Assembly: GCF_017377855.1 (NCBI RefSeq)
Contig: NZ_JAFREP010000017.1
Span: forward strand, 124,001 to 188,000
Reading direction: 5' to 3'
DNA length: 64,000 nt
Source: Acanthopleuribacter pedis
Lineage (GTDB): Bacteria; Acidobacteriota; Holophagae; Acanthopleuribacterales; Acanthopleuribacteraceae
Shown: positions 48,059-58,078 of the stretch, piece by piece
How positions within the stretch are numbered: the first letter of the stretch is position 1
How the letters are laid out: each line of letters begins with the position of its first letter
Notes under the pieces: model-generated
The model's input: only the letters and a program-made list of their open reading frames with translations
Databases searched by the model: none
Told to the model about the DNA's origin: nothing
Position numbers and translations under genes: made by a program

Positions 48059-50353
48059 GTTCAGAGGACGCGTCGCTTTTAAGGTGAAGCGCGCGGCTTG
48101 GACATCCCGTGCGTTGGTTCCAATGAAGACTTCAAAGTCACCGGGTTCGGCTTGCCACTTGCCGTCGCGGGTATAAAACGCCAGGTCCGCCGCCGTGAGG
48201 TTGAAGCTGACTTTTTGCGTGGCGCCCGCCGCCAAGCTGATTTTCTGGAAACCCTTGAGTTCTTTGACCGGCCGGGTGCGGGTGCCGACCAAATCGCGAA
48301 CGTAAAGCTGGACGACCTCGCTGCCGGCGCGTTTGCCGGTGTTGGTGACCGTGGTGGAAACGGTCAGCGTGCCGTCAAAGGCGATTTCCTTGTTGCTCAG
48401 GGAGAGGTCACCATAGGAAAAGGTGGTGTAGCTGAGGCCGAAACCGAAGGGAAACAAGGGCGCGTTGTCCATGTCGGTGTAGTGTGACCAAAATACCAGC
48501 CCGTTGGGGTCGGGTCCGGGTCGACCGGTTTTTTTGTGGTTGTAATAAAGGGGCAGTTGGCCGACGTGGCGCGGGAAAGACATCGGCAGCTTGCCGGAGG
48601 GATTGACGTCACCGAAGAGGATATCGGCGACGGCGTGGCCCGATTGCGAACCCAAGTGCCAGGCTTCAACCAGGGCCGGCGCCATCGCGGCCACCTCGTC
48701 GAGCACCAGAGGGCGACCGTTGCTGAGCACCACCACGATGTTGGGGTTCACGGCATGCACAGCCTTCAACAGGTCCATCTGCACCCCTTTGAGGCCGATA
48801 TCCACCTGGCTGCGGCCTTCACCGGATTGGAAGGCCTCCTCGCCAAGCGCCATGACCACGGTATCGGCACCACGCGCGGCCTGAATCGCCGTGTCAAAAC
48901 CGGAGCGATCATCGTGGTTGAGCGTCAGTTCTTCGACGAAGCTGCGCGTCCCGACGCCGAGCGGGGCACCTTGCGCGTAACGAACCTCAACCTCTTTACC
49001 GACCGCGGCACGGATGCCGGCCAGCAGGGACACCGCTGAGTTCGCCACGGCTTTACCGCGCCAACTGCCGAGTGGTGAATCCGTGTCGTCCGCCAGGGGA
49101 CCGATTACCGCAAGCACGCCCTTGTCTTTGCGCAGGGGCAGCAGGTTGTTGTCGTTTTTGAGCAGGACCACGGATTTGGCGGCCACATCACGGGCGGCGG
49201 CAAGGTGTTTCTCGTTGTAAATCAAGGCTTTTTCACGCTCGGGATCGCTGTAACGGTAGGGATCCTCGAACAGGCCGAGCTTGGCCTTGAGCAGCAGCAC
49301 GCGGCGAACGGCCTCGTCGATCACGTCCTCGCCGACCAGGCCGGATTTGACCATCGCCGGCAAGTGGGCCAAATACGCGCTTGATTCCATATCCATGTCG
49401 CTGCCCGCCGTGATCGCCAGGAACGCCGCTTGATTGAGGTCGGCCGCGGCGCCGTGGGGCACCAACTCACCGATGGAACCCCAATCGGAAACCACCATTC
49501 CCTTAAAACCCCATTCGCCTTTGAGGATCTGGCGCTGTAGGCGGGTGTCGGCGGTGGCGGGAATGCCGTTGATTTCGTTGAATGCGTTCATCACCGTGGC
49601 GACGCCCGCGTCGACCGCGGCTTTGAACGGTGGCAACACCACGTTGTGCAGGGTGTCCTCGGTGACTTCGGCGGTGTTGTAATCGCGGCCCGCCTCGGCG
49701 AAGCCATAACCCGCGAAGTGTTTGGCACAGGCGGCGATGGTATCGGTTGCGCTGAGGTCCTTGCCTTGGAAACCGCGCACGCGGGCGACCGCGACCACGC
49801 TGTTGAAGTAGGGATCTTCACCGGCGCCTTCCATCACGCGGCCCCAGCGGGCGTCGCGGGAGACGTCCACCATGGGTGCAAAAGTCCAGTGTAAACCGGC
49901 GGCCGAGGCCTCGACCGCGGCGATGCGGGCCGACAACTCAATCGCTTCCAAATCCCAGCTTGCCGCCTCGGCGATGGGAATAGGGAACATGGTTTGGTAC
50001 CCGTGGATGACGTCAAAGGCAAACAACATGGGAATGCCGAGCCGTGCGTTTTTTACCGCCAACTCTTGCGCCCGCCGGGTGGCGGCCACGCCGACCACGT
50101 TTAACATAGAGCCGACCATGCCGTTGCGAATATGGTCCAGGCGTTGTTTGCCGGCCTCATCGCCCGGCGGTGGGCCGGTGATGTCGAAGGTGCTGCTGTA
50201 TTGGTTGAGCTGCCCGATTTTTTCTTCCAGGGTCATTTTCTGAAGCAGTTCATTAACGTGTTTCATGTGGTTGGGTTCCCCCGCGAGCGAGCCGACCGGG
50301 GCGGCTAACAAGCATAATAAGATCGTGAAATGGGTGATTAGGGTACGCATCAT
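48056..50353 (-). CDS. bglX: Periplasmic beta-glucosidase, GH3 (BglX-like)
   Basis: 765 residues. A signal peptide ends near SLA-GEP (residue 25). The GH3 N-terminal barrel begins MTLEEKIGQL; the nucleophile Asp lies in GMVVSDWGSIGEL (about residue 290), and the KH motif CAKHFAGYGFAEAGRDYNT is clear. The C-terminal alpha/beta domain (KSVVLLKND) and a fibronectin-III-like domain (about 670-760) complete the BglX layout. It releases glucose from beta-linked oligosaccharides in the periplasm. It is downstream of the TonB receptor and the sugar ABC genes. Its stop codon is formed by the end of repeat element E. Confidence 0.93.
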   Translation of the reverse strand: MMRTLITHFTILLCLLAAPVGSLAGEPNHMKHVNELLQKMTLEEKIGQLNQYSSTFDITGPPPGDEAGKQRLDHIRNGMVGSMLNVVGVAATRRAQELAVKNARLGIPMLFAFDVIHGYQTMFPIPIAEAASWDLEAIELSARIAAVEASAAGLHWTFAPMVDVSRDARWGRVMEGAGEDPYFNSVVAVARVRGFQGKDLSATDTIAACAKHFAGYGFAEAGRDYNTAEVTEDTLHNVVLPPFKAAVDAGVATVMNAFNEINGIPATADTRLQRQILKGEWGFKGMVVSDWGSIGELVPHGAAADLNQAAFLAITAGSDMDMESSAYLAHLPAMVKSGLVGEDVIDEAVRRVLLLKAKLGLFEDPYRYSDPEREKALIYNEKHLAAARDVAAKSVVLLKNDNNLLPLRKDKGVLAVIGPLADDTDSPLGSWRGKAVANSAVSLLAGIRAAVGKEVEVRYAQGAPLGVGTRSFVEELTLNHDDRSGFDTAIQAARGADTVVMALGEEAFQSGEGRSQVDIGLKGVQMDLLKAVHAVNPNIVVVLSNGRPLVLDEVAAMAPALVEAWHLGSQSGHAVADILFGDVNPSGKLPMSFPRHVGQLPLYYNHKKTGRPGPDPNGLVFWSHYTDMDNAPLFPFGFGLSYTTFSYGDLSLSNKEIAFDGTLTVSTTVTNTGKRAGSEVVQLYVRDLVGTRTRPVKELKGFQKISLAAGATQKVSFNLTAADLAFYTRDGKWQAEPGDFEVFIGTNARDVQAARFTLKATRPLN

Positions 50354-50423
50354 TGCTCCAATACCGGTGGCGCCAAGCCTGCCGAGGGTGACCGCCGCCG
50401 CCCACGGAGGAGCCCGGCAACGG

Positions 50424-50461
50424 AAAAAATTAAGGCCGGCCGTATGTCGCCACGCCCGGCC
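50424..50461 (-). terminator. Probable terminator of the TonB receptor gene
   Basis: GGCCGG (50434-50439) pairs with CCGGCC (50456-50461); on the minus strand the hairpin is followed by TTAATTTTTT. It lies directly after the receptor stop at 50468. Confidence 0.6.
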
Positions 50462-50467
50462 CTCGGG

Positions 50468-53200
50468 TTAAAAGTCGTAGGAGATTCGCAGGCCGTAGGT
50501 GCGCGGCATGCTGAAGCTGCCCTTGGCCACGCCTTCCGCTGCACCGCCCCAGTACTGAACGATCTCATTGGTCAGGTTGTAACCGTAAACCTCAACAACC
50601 CAATCCTTTTGGAAGAAACGGATGCCGCCGTTAAGGGTGGTGTAGGCCTCGCGTTTGTCGTCGGTGAAACGAATGTCTTCATCCGCGATTACGAAATCCA
50701 GGTCATCGACGTGTTTGTCGACGTTCCAAATGGTGAGGTAGGAATCGTCTTCCCAGTGGACGGTGGTCCAAGGTTGAATCGTGCCCAAATCACCGAGGAT
50801 GAAGGCGTGTTCCGCGGTCAAGTGCAGCTTGTATTCGGGTGAAACGGCCAGTTCGTTGCCCTTGAGGTTCACTTCCAACAAGCCGTTGTTGGGGTCGATG
50901 GATTCCTCGTAGGATATGCCGAAGTAGGCAACGGGATCGTAGTCCCATTTGGTGATCCAGTCCTCCGTAATCTCCGTGTCCAACCAGGTTGCGTAACCAT
51001 AGATCCGGCCGCCCGTCCAAGGGACCAGATCGTATTCGAACTCAAAACCTTGGATTTCGGCGCCGGGGACGTTTTGGGTGTAGTACGCGGTGAGGGGGGC
51101 GGTCACCCAGCCGAAGGTGGGCTCGCCGTTTTCGTCGAGGATGATTTGGTTGAGGCTGTCGCGCAGTGCCTCCCAGCGTTCGGTGAAGGCCACCGCGCCG
51201 ACCGAAGCGTACTGCATTTGTTCGTAATCGGAGAAGAAGTAGGCGCCGCGCAGGTTCATGCGGCCGTCGAGCAGACGGGTTTTGAAGCCGAGTTCCAGGG
51301 TGGTGACTTCCTCGGGATCAAACGCGGTGGCGACATGAATCTCTTCGCCGGTGCGGGGGTTGGTATCGCGGAACACATCGCCGATCCCGCCCGCTTTAAA
51401 ACCCGTGGCCAGGTAGCTGTAGAGCAGGGTGTCCTCGTTCATGTCGTAATCAACCCCGAGTCGCCAGTCGTTGTGGCTCCAAGAACCCTTGTTGTCGTTG
51501 GCGTTGAATTCGGGATAGATGGCGCGGTCGTGCCAAATGTCGGTGGGCAAATCGTTGAGCGCGAAACGTTCCCACCACCCGGGAGCGACACCGTTGTCAT
51601 TGTTGCCAATAAAGGTACGGCCGCCGACGTCTTCCTTGGTTTCGTCGCTGTGACGCAAGCCGACGGTCAGGTGCAGACGATCATTGACGGCATAAGTCCC
51701 TTGACCGAAGACGGCCCAGGCGTCGCTTGCACGGTTGGGTTGATCCCACAACGACTTGTCGTTAATAGGGTTGTCGTAATAACCAAAAGTCGAGGTTTGC
51801 TCGTGGAATACGTTGGCGCCGACGATAAAGTTGAACTTCTTGTCGCTGTAAGACTGGAGCTGAACCTCGTGCATATAAGATTCTGAACCGGTCCCCGGCA
51901 GGAAGAACATGGCGCCGTCCCAGGCGTTCAGGCTTTGTTCCATGTCCTGCGCCGATTCGCGATCTTGGTGCTCGTAACCGGCTTGGTAGATGAAGGTTAG
52001 GTCGTTGTTGATGTCCCAGGTCAGGTTGGAACGCAGGTATTGGATGTCCAGGTAAAAGCGACCGGGTACGTTGACCACCGCTTGGTAGGTGTCGTCCTCG
52101 GGGAACAGTGTTGAGGCGTCCGAAAGCCCAATGACCGCGCCCGTTTCATCGCGCACGGGACGGCCGCGCAGTTTTTCGGCGTTCACCAGGTCGACACCAC
52201 CGGCGCTGTTGTTGCGGAACTTTTGGTAGCTCAGATCGAAGGTCACATTGTCGGTGGCTTTGTAGCGGCCGCTCACGCGGAAGGCGTATTCGTTGGCGTT
52301 GAAGTAAAAGTCGCTCGGGTCGGCGGGCACCAATTCGCGGATGTTGGGGTCGCCGTTGGCGAAGCCGATCCACCAGTTGGAGTGTTGGGTACGGGTGTAA
52401 CCGCTCGTGGGGTTGATCACGTCGGCGTCCGCGACCAAACCGTTGATGTAGCGTTGATCGTATTGGTTGGGATCCCAATAGCCGTCAATGTAGGAGTCGC
52501 GTTTGTAGTAGCGGCTGGCGACGCGGAACGCGAAGGTGTCGGTAACCGGCATGTTGAACATACCCTGCATTTCCTTGGCGTTGTAATTGCCGGGTGCGAC
52601 GGTGACTTTGCCGTCGATGCGGTCAAACTTGGGTTTGGCGGAAATAATATTGATGTTGCCGACGGTGGAGTTGCGGCCGAACAAGGTACCTTGCGGACCG
52701 CGCAAAACCTCGACCCGTTCGTTGTCGAACATCATCGCCAGCACACCTTGCATGCGCGGCGAGTAAATCCCGTCGAGGTGGACGCCGACGGCCGGATCAC
52801 CCAATTCTGTTTCGTTGGTGGAGCGCACGCCGCGCATGGAAATGATCGGGGTGGATTGGCCGTTGATGGTGGCGATATCCATGTTTGGAACCATGTTGGC
52901 CAGGTCGCGCACCGTTTGCACGCCTTGTTGGTCGAGGGTGTCCTGGTCGAAGGCACTGACCGCAATCGGGGTTTTCATGAGGTCGGTTTCAACGCGCGTG
53001 GCGGTAACCGTAACCGATTCAATGATGCGGCGTCCGTCTTTCGCTTTCTTTTTGTCTTCGTCCTCATCCTCGTCCTTCTCCGCCTGTTGGGCGGTTTGTT
53101 CCAGTGAAGGTTTGTCGGCGGATGGGTCGGCGGCAAAAGCCGGTGGAATGGGGAAAATCATCAATAAACATAGGATGGTAAGCAATAATTTGCGTTTCAT
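50468..53200 (-). CDS. TonB-dependent outer-membrane receptor
   Basis: 910 residues. A signal peptide (1-23, ending FAFA-ADP type) is followed by an acidic Lys/Asp/Glu linker, then a TonB-box-like region VTVTATRVETDL and the plug domain (VRDLANMVPNMDIATINGQS; VEVLRGPQGTLFGRNSTVGN, about 75-205). The rest is a 22-strand barrel of aromatic-rich strands, ending in Phe (YGLRISYDF) as outer-membrane barrels do. It takes up a ligand using the proton-motive force via TonB. The location between a sugar ABC importer and a beta-glucosidase suggests a beta-linked oligosaccharide; siderophore uptake is the alternative. Confidence 0.9.
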   Translation of the reverse strand: MKRKLLLTILCLLMIFPIPPAFAADPSADKPSLEQTAQQAEKDEDEDEDKKKAKDGRRIIESVTVTATRVETDLMKTPIAVSAFDQDTLDQQGVQTVRDLANMVPNMDIATINGQSTPIISMRGVRSTNETELGDPAVGVHLDGIYSPRMQGVLAMMFDNERVEVLRGPQGTLFGRNSTVGNINIISAKPKFDRIDGKVTVAPGNYNAKEMQGMFNMPVTDTFAFRVASRYYKRDSYIDGYWDPNQYDQRYINGLVADADVINPTSGYTRTQHSNWWIGFANGDPNIRELVPADPSDFYFNANEYAFRVSGRYKATDNVTFDLSYQKFRNNSAGGVDLVNAEKLRGRPVRDETGAVIGLSDASTLFPEDDTYQAVVNVPGRFYLDIQYLRSNLTWDINNDLTFIYQAGYEHQDRESAQDMEQSLNAWDGAMFFLPGTGSESYMHEVQLQSYSDKKFNFIVGANVFHEQTSTFGYYDNPINDKSLWDQPNRASDAWAVFGQGTYAVNDRLHLTVGLRHSDETKEDVGGRTFIGNNDNGVAPGWWERFALNDLPTDIWHDRAIYPEFNANDNKGSWSHNDWRLGVDYDMNEDTLLYSYLATGFKAGGIGDVFRDTNPRTGEEIHVATAFDPEEVTTLELGFKTRLLDGRMNLRGAYFFSDYEQMQYASVGAVAFTERWEALRDSLNQIILDENGEPTFGWVTAPLTAYYTQNVPGAEIQGFEFEYDLVPWTGGRIYGYATWLDTEITEDWITKWDYDPVAYFGISYEESIDPNNGLLEVNLKGNELAVSPEYKLHLTAEHAFILGDLGTIQPWTTVHWEDDSYLTIWNVDKHVDDLDFVIADEDIRFTDDKREAYTTLNGGIRFFQKDWVVEVYGYNLTNEIVQYWGGAAEGVAKGSFSMPRTYGLRISYDF

Positions 53201-53355
53201 GATGCCCCCCCGGAAATCATATCAAGACCGATCAGCGGTCCAAAAGCATTCGCACTCCTCATTTTTTTCCTCCAGGAAATTCGTGGTCCGTCAGCGGGAT
53301 GTGGTGATGCCTCACCGAAACGTGACGGGGGCGGTTGTGGGAAGCCCCGCCGTTG

Positions 53356-54483
53356 TTACGCGGCTTTCAGTAGTTGAAAGCGAAGCCGTTCGCCGGTAGT
53401 GGGATCGAAGAAAACGGCTTTGTTCATGTCGAACATCAAATCCATTGATTGGCCCGGTGTCCCCGCCGTGTCGGGGCGCACCCGTGCCAGCACCTTCGTC
53501 TGATTGATCGAGGTGGTGACCAGGGTGTCGGGTCCGGTTGGCTCACACAGATGAACCGGGCACGCGTGGCCGCTGACGCCGCGCTCATCCAAGCGCGATG
53601 TCACCACGTGGGTGATTTGTTCCGGGCGAATGCCGAGAACCACGTGCTTGCCGAGCCAGGGCTTCAAGTCGCCGCTCGCCTCGAGCACAAAATCACCGCC
53701 TTCATGGGTCATCTTCACACCAAAGCCCTGTGAGGACGAGCCGACTACCTCACAAGGAATGAAATTCATCGGGGGTGAACCGATGAAATCAGCAACAAAG
53801 CGGTTGGCCGGATCGTTGTAAATTGCGTCCGGTGTGCCGAATTGTTGCACCTCGCCGTTGTTGAGCACGGCGATGTAATCGCCCAGCGTCATGGCCTCGA
53901 TTTGATCGTGGGTCACATAAACGATGGTGGTTTTCAAACGTTGATGGAGTTGTTTGATCTCGGCGCGCATGCTGACCCGCAGCTTGGCGTCCAAGTTACT
54001 CAGGGGTTCGTCGAATAAGAAGAGTTTGGGATCGCGCGCCAGAGCGCGGCCCATCGCCACCCGTTGCCGCTGACCGCCTGAGAGCTGGGCGGGTTTGCGG
54101 TCGAGCAGGTTTTCGATTTGCAGCATGCGCGCGATACGGTCGACGATTGCCGCCTGCTCGGCCTTGGGAACCTTGCGAATTTCCAGGCCGAACAGAATGT
54201 TTTTGCGCACATTCATGTTGGGATACAGCGCGTAGGATTGGAACACCATGGCGATGTCGCGATCCTTGGGGCTGAGTTGGTTGACGTTGCGATCACCGAT
54301 CAAGATTTCGCCCGAGCTGGGCGATTCGAGGCCGGCGATGATGTTGAGCAGGGTGGACTTGCCACAGCCGGAAGGGCCGACCAGGGTCAAGAACCGACCC
54401 GCTTCGATGGATAGATTAATTCCCTTCAAAATGTGTGTATTGCCGAACGATTTTTTGACGTTTCGGATTGTAAGAGCGCTCAT
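53356..54483 (-). CDS. Sugar ABC transporter ATP-binding protein (MalK/UgpC/MsmK-type)
   Basis: 375 residues from the ATG at 54483. Walker [10 protein letters not shown] (residues 36-44), Q-loop VFQSYALYP, signature LSGGQRQR (134-141), Walker [16 protein letters not shown] and the H-loop VTHDQIEA are all present. The C-terminal TOBE/regulatory domain (about 240-375) is typical of the CUT1 sugar family. It energises import through the two permeases upstream. The gene is 31 bases downstream of the MalG-like gene. Confidence 0.93.
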   Translation of the reverse strand: MSALTIRNVKKSFGNTHILKGINLSIEAGRFLTLVGPSGCGKSTLLNIIAGLESPSSGEILIGDRNVNQLSPKDRDIAMVFQSYALYPNMNVRKNILFGLEIRKVPKAEQAAIVDRIARMLQIENLLDRKPAQLSGGQRQRVAMGRALARDPKLFLFDEPLSNLDAKLRVSMRAEIKQLHQRLKTTIVYVTHDQIEAMTLGDYIAVLNNGEVQQFGTPDAIYNDPANRFVADFIGSPPMNFIPCEVVGSSSQGFGVKMTHEGGDFVLEASGDLKPWLGKHVVLGIRPEQITHVVTSRLDERGVSGHACPVHLCEPTGPDTLVTTSINQTKVLARVRPDTAGTPGQSMDLMFDMNKAVFFDPTTGERLRFQLLKAA

Positions 54484-54514
54484 GATTCCATCCTTTGGCG
54501 TCGGCACACGGCCG

Positions 54515-55363
54515 CTAACCTTTGACCGCGCCGGCCGTCAGGCCCGCGACGAAATGTTTGCCGGCCAGTATGTAAACCACCAGCGTGGGTAGGGCCGCGA
54601 GCAGCGCCGCCGCCATGTCGACGTTGTATTCCTTGACGCCCGTGCTGGTGTTCACCAGGTTGTTGAGCGCCACCGTAATCGGTTGGGTTTCGCCGGACGA
54701 ATACACCACGCCGAACAGGAAATCGTTCCAGATCTGGGTGAATTGCCAGATCACACTGACCACAATGATCGGTCCCGAAAGCGGCAGAATAATGCGCCAA
54801 AAAATAGTGAAGAAGCCGGCGCCGTCGATGCGTGCCGCTTTAACCAGTTCATCCGGGACGGCCACGTAGAAGTTGCGGAAAAACAGCGTGGTAAAAGCGA
54901 GTCCGTAAATGACGTGCACCAAGATCAAGCCGCCGGTCGTGCCCGCCAAACCAAGCAGGCCGAGCGTGCGTGCCATCGGCAGCAGGATGACTTGAAAAGG
55001 GATGAAACAACCCACCAGCAGCATGCCGAACAGCAACTCGCTGCCGCGGAAACGCCACTTGGTGAGGACAAACCCGTTGAAGGCACCGACCGCGGTGGAA
55101 ATCGCCACGGCGGGGACCACGATCATGAACGAGTTGGTGAAGGTGCCGCCCATCTTGTCCCAGGCTTTGGCCCAGGGTTCAAACGTCAGTGTCGCCGGGA
55201 GCGAGAGCAAGTTGCCGGCCCGAATTTCGTCCATGGTTTTGACCGAAGTAAGCAACATAACGATCAGCGGCAATAAGAAGTAAATCGCGGTAAGGATCAG
55301 CGGCACGTAGACAACGGCGCGCATCAGGGGGCGTTGTTTCACCCCTGGCATCGACTCAACCAT
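54515..55363 (-). CDS. Sugar ABC transporter permease (MalG-type)
   Basis: 282 residues from the ATG at 55363, preceded by GGGGGA; the frame is open to 55405 but overlaps the MalF-like gene. There are six membrane helices. The EAA loop reads [20 protein letters not shown] with the conserved Gly, contacting the ATPase. It belongs to the binding-protein-dependent sugar importer family. Its start overlaps the stop of the upstream permease by eight bases. Confidence 0.92.
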   Translation of the reverse strand: MVESMPGVKQRPLMRAVVYVPLILTAIYFLLPLIVMLLTSVKTMDEIRAGNLLSLPATLTFEPWAKAWDKMGGTFTNSFMIVVPAVAISTAVGAFNGFVLTKWRFRGSELLFGMLLVGCFIPFQVILLPMARTLGLLGLAGTTGGLILVHVIYGLAFTTLFFRNFYVAVPDELVKAARIDGAGFFTIFWRIILPLSGPIIVVSVIWQFTQIWNDFLFGVVYSSGETQPITVALNNLVNTSTGVKEYNVDMAAALLAALPTLVVYILAGKHFVAGLTAGAVKG

Positions 55364-56348
55364 GGTTTTTCCCCCGAAGTTCCGAGTAAAGGTAGGGCAA
55401 GACAATGCCCAATACGCCGCCCAACATGACCATGGCGCTGGCTGAGCCCAGTCCGATTTGGCCGCGGGTGAAGGCGTAGGTGTACATAAAGGTGGCGGGC
55501 AGGTCGGTGCTGTAACCGGGACCGCCGCCGGTCAGCGCCATGACCAGGTCGAAGCTTTTGACCGCGATGTGGCCGAGGATCATGAAGGTAGAGAAAAAGA
55601 CCGGGCGCAGGCTGGGGATGATGATGCGGGTGTAGATGCGCCAGGTCCCGGCGCCGTCGACCCGTGCCGCTTTGATAATCGCGTCGTCAATGCCGCGCAG
55701 TCCGGCCAGGAACAGCGCCACCACAAAGCCGGTGGATTGCCAAACCCCCGCGATCACAATGGTGTAGATCGCCATGTCGGGATTGACCAGCCAGTCGAAG
55801 GTAAAACCCGTCCAGCCCCATTCGTGCATCAGTTTTTCCAAACCCAAACCGGGCGTGAGCATCCATTTCCAGGCCGTGCCGGTCACGATGAAAGAAAGCG
55901 CCATTGGGTAGAGGTAGATCGTGCGCAGGGTGCCTTCGATGCGAATGCGTTGGTCGAGCAGGACCGCGATCAGCACGCCGAGTGCCAGGCAGATCAGGAT
56001 GAAGAGGCCGCCGAAGAGCAGGAGGTTTTGACAGGCGACCCACCAACGTTCGGAGGCCCACAGTTTTTGGTATTGGATGAAGCCGGCCCAATCGTATTTG
56101 GGGAGGAGCCGGGATTTGGTGAACGAGAGGTAGCCGGTCCAGAGAATGAACCCGTAGACAAAAACCAGCGAGAGAAGAAAGCTGGGCGCGACCACCAATT
56201 TGGGTAACCACAGTTCGAGGGTTCCGCGCCGGCCGCGTTTGGCGACCTCGGTGCGCGCTTGCGTCGCGGGGTGGTTCGCCGTGTCTTTTGGGTTGTTATC
56301 GGGAAGGTCGATGACCGCGTCGATTTTAAGCGGTTCCGATTTTGACAT
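55356..56348 (-). CDS. Sugar ABC transporter permease (MalF-type)
   Basis: 330 residues from the ATG at 56348, with GGAG upstream; an in-frame start 21 codons earlier has no ribosome site. It has an N-terminal charged arm (about 1-55), six membrane helices and the EAA loop IIKAARVDGAGTWRIYTRII. It pairs with the MalG-type permease to form the channel. It lies downstream of the solute-binding protein gene, after a region of two stable hairpins. Confidence 0.92.
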   Translation of the reverse strand: MSKSEPLKIDAVIDLPDNNPKDTANHPATQARTEVAKRGRRGTLELWLPKLVVAPSFLLSLVFVYGFILWTGYLSFTKSRLLPKYDWAGFIQYQKLWASERWWVACQNLLLFGGLFILICLALGVLIAVLLDQRIRIEGTLRTIYLYPMALSFIVTGTAWKWMLTPGLGLEKLMHEWGWTGFTFDWLVNPDMAIYTIVIAGVWQSTGFVVALFLAGLRGIDDAIIKAARVDGAGTWRIYTRIIIPSLRPVFFSTFMILGHIAVKSFDLVMALTGGGPGYSTDLPATFMYTYAFTRGQIGLGSASAMVMLGGVLGIVLPYLYSELRGKNHG

Positions 56349-56414
56349 GATGATCTCCAAACATGCGGTGCCGCGGGAAAGGTCCCGTGAGGCGCAGGGA
56401 TCCCAGGGCACAGC

Positions 56415-56501
56415 GGGGGCATCCGCGCCGTGGCGGGGTGGATGCCCCCGTTGGTACCGGTGGGCGGCGCGGCGGCGGAAGGGGGGTGCTGCCGCCGCGC
56501 C
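56415..56501 (-). promoter_or_regulatory. Two stable hairpins between solute-binding protein and permease genes
   Basis: GGGGGCATCC (56415-56424) pairs with GGATGCCCCC (56440-56449), and GGCGCGGCGGC (56466-56476) pairs with GCCGCCGCGCC (56491-56501). They lie in the 172-base gap after the binding-protein stop. Such intercistronic structures commonly cause partial termination or protect the upstream mRNA, so that the binding protein is made in excess over the permeases. The effect here is inferred. Confidence 0.6.
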
Positions 56502-56520
56502 GGGGGTTGTATGGTTTAGG

Positions 56521-57762
56521 CTACTGAGCCGCCATCACTTCCATAGCCAGGCGTTTAGATGCCTCGCCGGCCTGCATATCGCTGTTGTAGAAGTTGGTGA
56601 CGACGTCGCAGACCGCGCCGCGAACCGAGGCCGAGGCGGACATGCCGTGGGCCAAACTGGGGACCAAGGTATTTTCTTTGGAGCCCGCCAGGAAATCATT
56701 CATCGAGGCGACACCGTAGCGGTCAAAGGCCGCCATATCCATGTTCAACCGCGCCGGAATCGAGCCTTTGTTGAGACTGAACACTTCTTGGAAGCGGGGT
56801 TCCATGATGATTTTGGCCAAATCGTTTTGGGCGGCTTGAACTTCTTTGCGGGTTTGTTGGAACATCACAAAGCTGTCGACATTGTAGATAAAGGCACCGC
56901 TGGTTTCCGGGACGGGAACGCAAACGTAATCTTCGCCGGGTACCTTGCCCGCGTTGGCGAATTCGGCCTTGGCCCAGTCGCCCATGAACTGCATCGCGGC
57001 TTTGCCGTTGATGACCATGGAGGTGGCCAAGTTCCAATCGCGGCCGGGTGCGTCTTTATCCGTGTATTGTTTAATGGTTTTTAAGATGGCGAAGGCGCGG
57101 TTCATGGTATCGCTCGTCAACGCCTTGCGGTCGAGGTCCACAAAGGCTTTGCGGTAAAAGTCGGCGCCGCCGATACCGAGGACGATGGATTCAAAAATCG
57201 TTGCTTCCTGCCAGGGTTTTCCACCGTGCGCAACCGGGATATAACCCGCCTTTTTTATTTGTTCGGCGGCGACCGTGAATTCGTCCCAGGTTGTTGGGAT
57301 TTTGGCGCCGGCCTTTTCAAATACCTTGGGATTGACCCACATCCAATTGACGCGGTGAACGTTGACGGGTACGCCGACATAGTGGCCTTCGTGTTTCATG
57401 GCTTGTTTGATCACGGTGGGCAGCAGTGTGTCCCATTGGCCGCGGGCCGCAACCGTGTCGAGGTTGGTGAGCACGCCTTCTTCCGCCCATTCTTGGATGG
57501 AGGGCCCTTTGATTTGGGCGGCTACCGGTGGGTTCCCGGAAAAAACCCGTGATTTTAAAACGGTCATGGCACTTTCGCCGCCGCCGCCGGCAACGGAAAA
57601 GTCTTTCCAGGTATGACCTTGTTCTTCCATAAGTTGTTTCAGCACTTCGACGGATTTTGATTCTCCGCCGGAGGTCCACCAGTGCAGGACCTCGACTTCC
57701 CCGGCCGTGACCGGGCTACTGAGCCACAAAAGGCAGCTCAAGAAACCGATTCGGAATCCCAT
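56521..57762 (-). CDS. Sugar ABC transporter solute-binding protein (family 1)
   Basis: 413 residues. A signal peptide (about 1-20) ends VTA-GEV. The mature protein begins EVEVLHWWTSGGESKSVEVL, typical of family 1 extracellular binding proteins for mono- and oligosaccharides. Later segments AAMQFMGDWAKAEF and GSIPARLNMD fit the same family. It is the first gene of the uptake cluster (binding protein, MalF, MalG, ATPase, then receptor and BglX on the same strand). The substrate is probably glucose or a beta-glucoside, judging by the GH3 gene. Confidence 0.9.
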   Translation of the reverse strand: MGFRIGFLSCLLWLSSPVTAGEVEVLHWWTSGGESKSVEVLKQLMEEQGHTWKDFSVAGGGGESAMTVLKSRVFSGNPPVAAQIKGPSIQEWAEEGVLTNLDTVAARGQWDTLLPTVIKQAMKHEGHYVGVPVNVHRVNWMWVNPKVFEKAGAKIPTTWDEFTVAAEQIKKAGYIPVAHGGKPWQEATIFESIVLGIGGADFYRKAFVDLDRKALTSDTMNRAFAILKTIKQYTDKDAPGRDWNLATSMVINGKAAMQFMGDWAKAEFANAGKVPGEDYVCVPVPETSGAFIYNVDSFVMFQQTRKEVQAAQNDLAKIIMEPRFQEVFSLNKGSIPARLNMDMAAFDRYGVASMNDFLAGSKENTLVPSLAHGMSASASVRGAVCDVVTNFYNSDMQAGEASKRLAMEVMAAQ

Positions 57763-58078
57763 GAGTTGTTCCCCTTCCTATCGAGCAACCCGCGTGTTCC
57801 GGCCAAAAGAGACACCAACGGGGCAGGAGGTCGCGGTCCTGTTCGGGGTCGCGTAACGACGCGACGCTTCGAAAGCATTGGTGGCTGATCGCGGGTGAAA
57901 AGTCCAGTCGGCCGGCTTTTAATAGGGGTAACGCAAAAAGGTTGGTGAATCGTGCAACCCTATGTCAAAAAAAGGTGATTATTGTGAAACAAATCGCCAA
58001 ACGTTTTGTTTACATAGCGTTGGCTGGGGGCAAAAAATGAGGTTGTTCTGGAGCGTCGGCCCGCGGTTCTGGTGAGCC
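57763..58078 (-). promoter_or_regulatory. Promoter region of the sugar cluster with a LacI-type palindrome
   Basis: This 316-base gap contains the only AAACGTTT palindrome (57999-58006) seen near the sugar genes, set in CCAAACGTTTTG. LacI/GalR-family operators are often palindromes centred on CG with this kind of arm. It lies 237 bases before the binding-protein start. No regulator gene is adjacent, so the assignment is weak. Confidence 0.3.
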
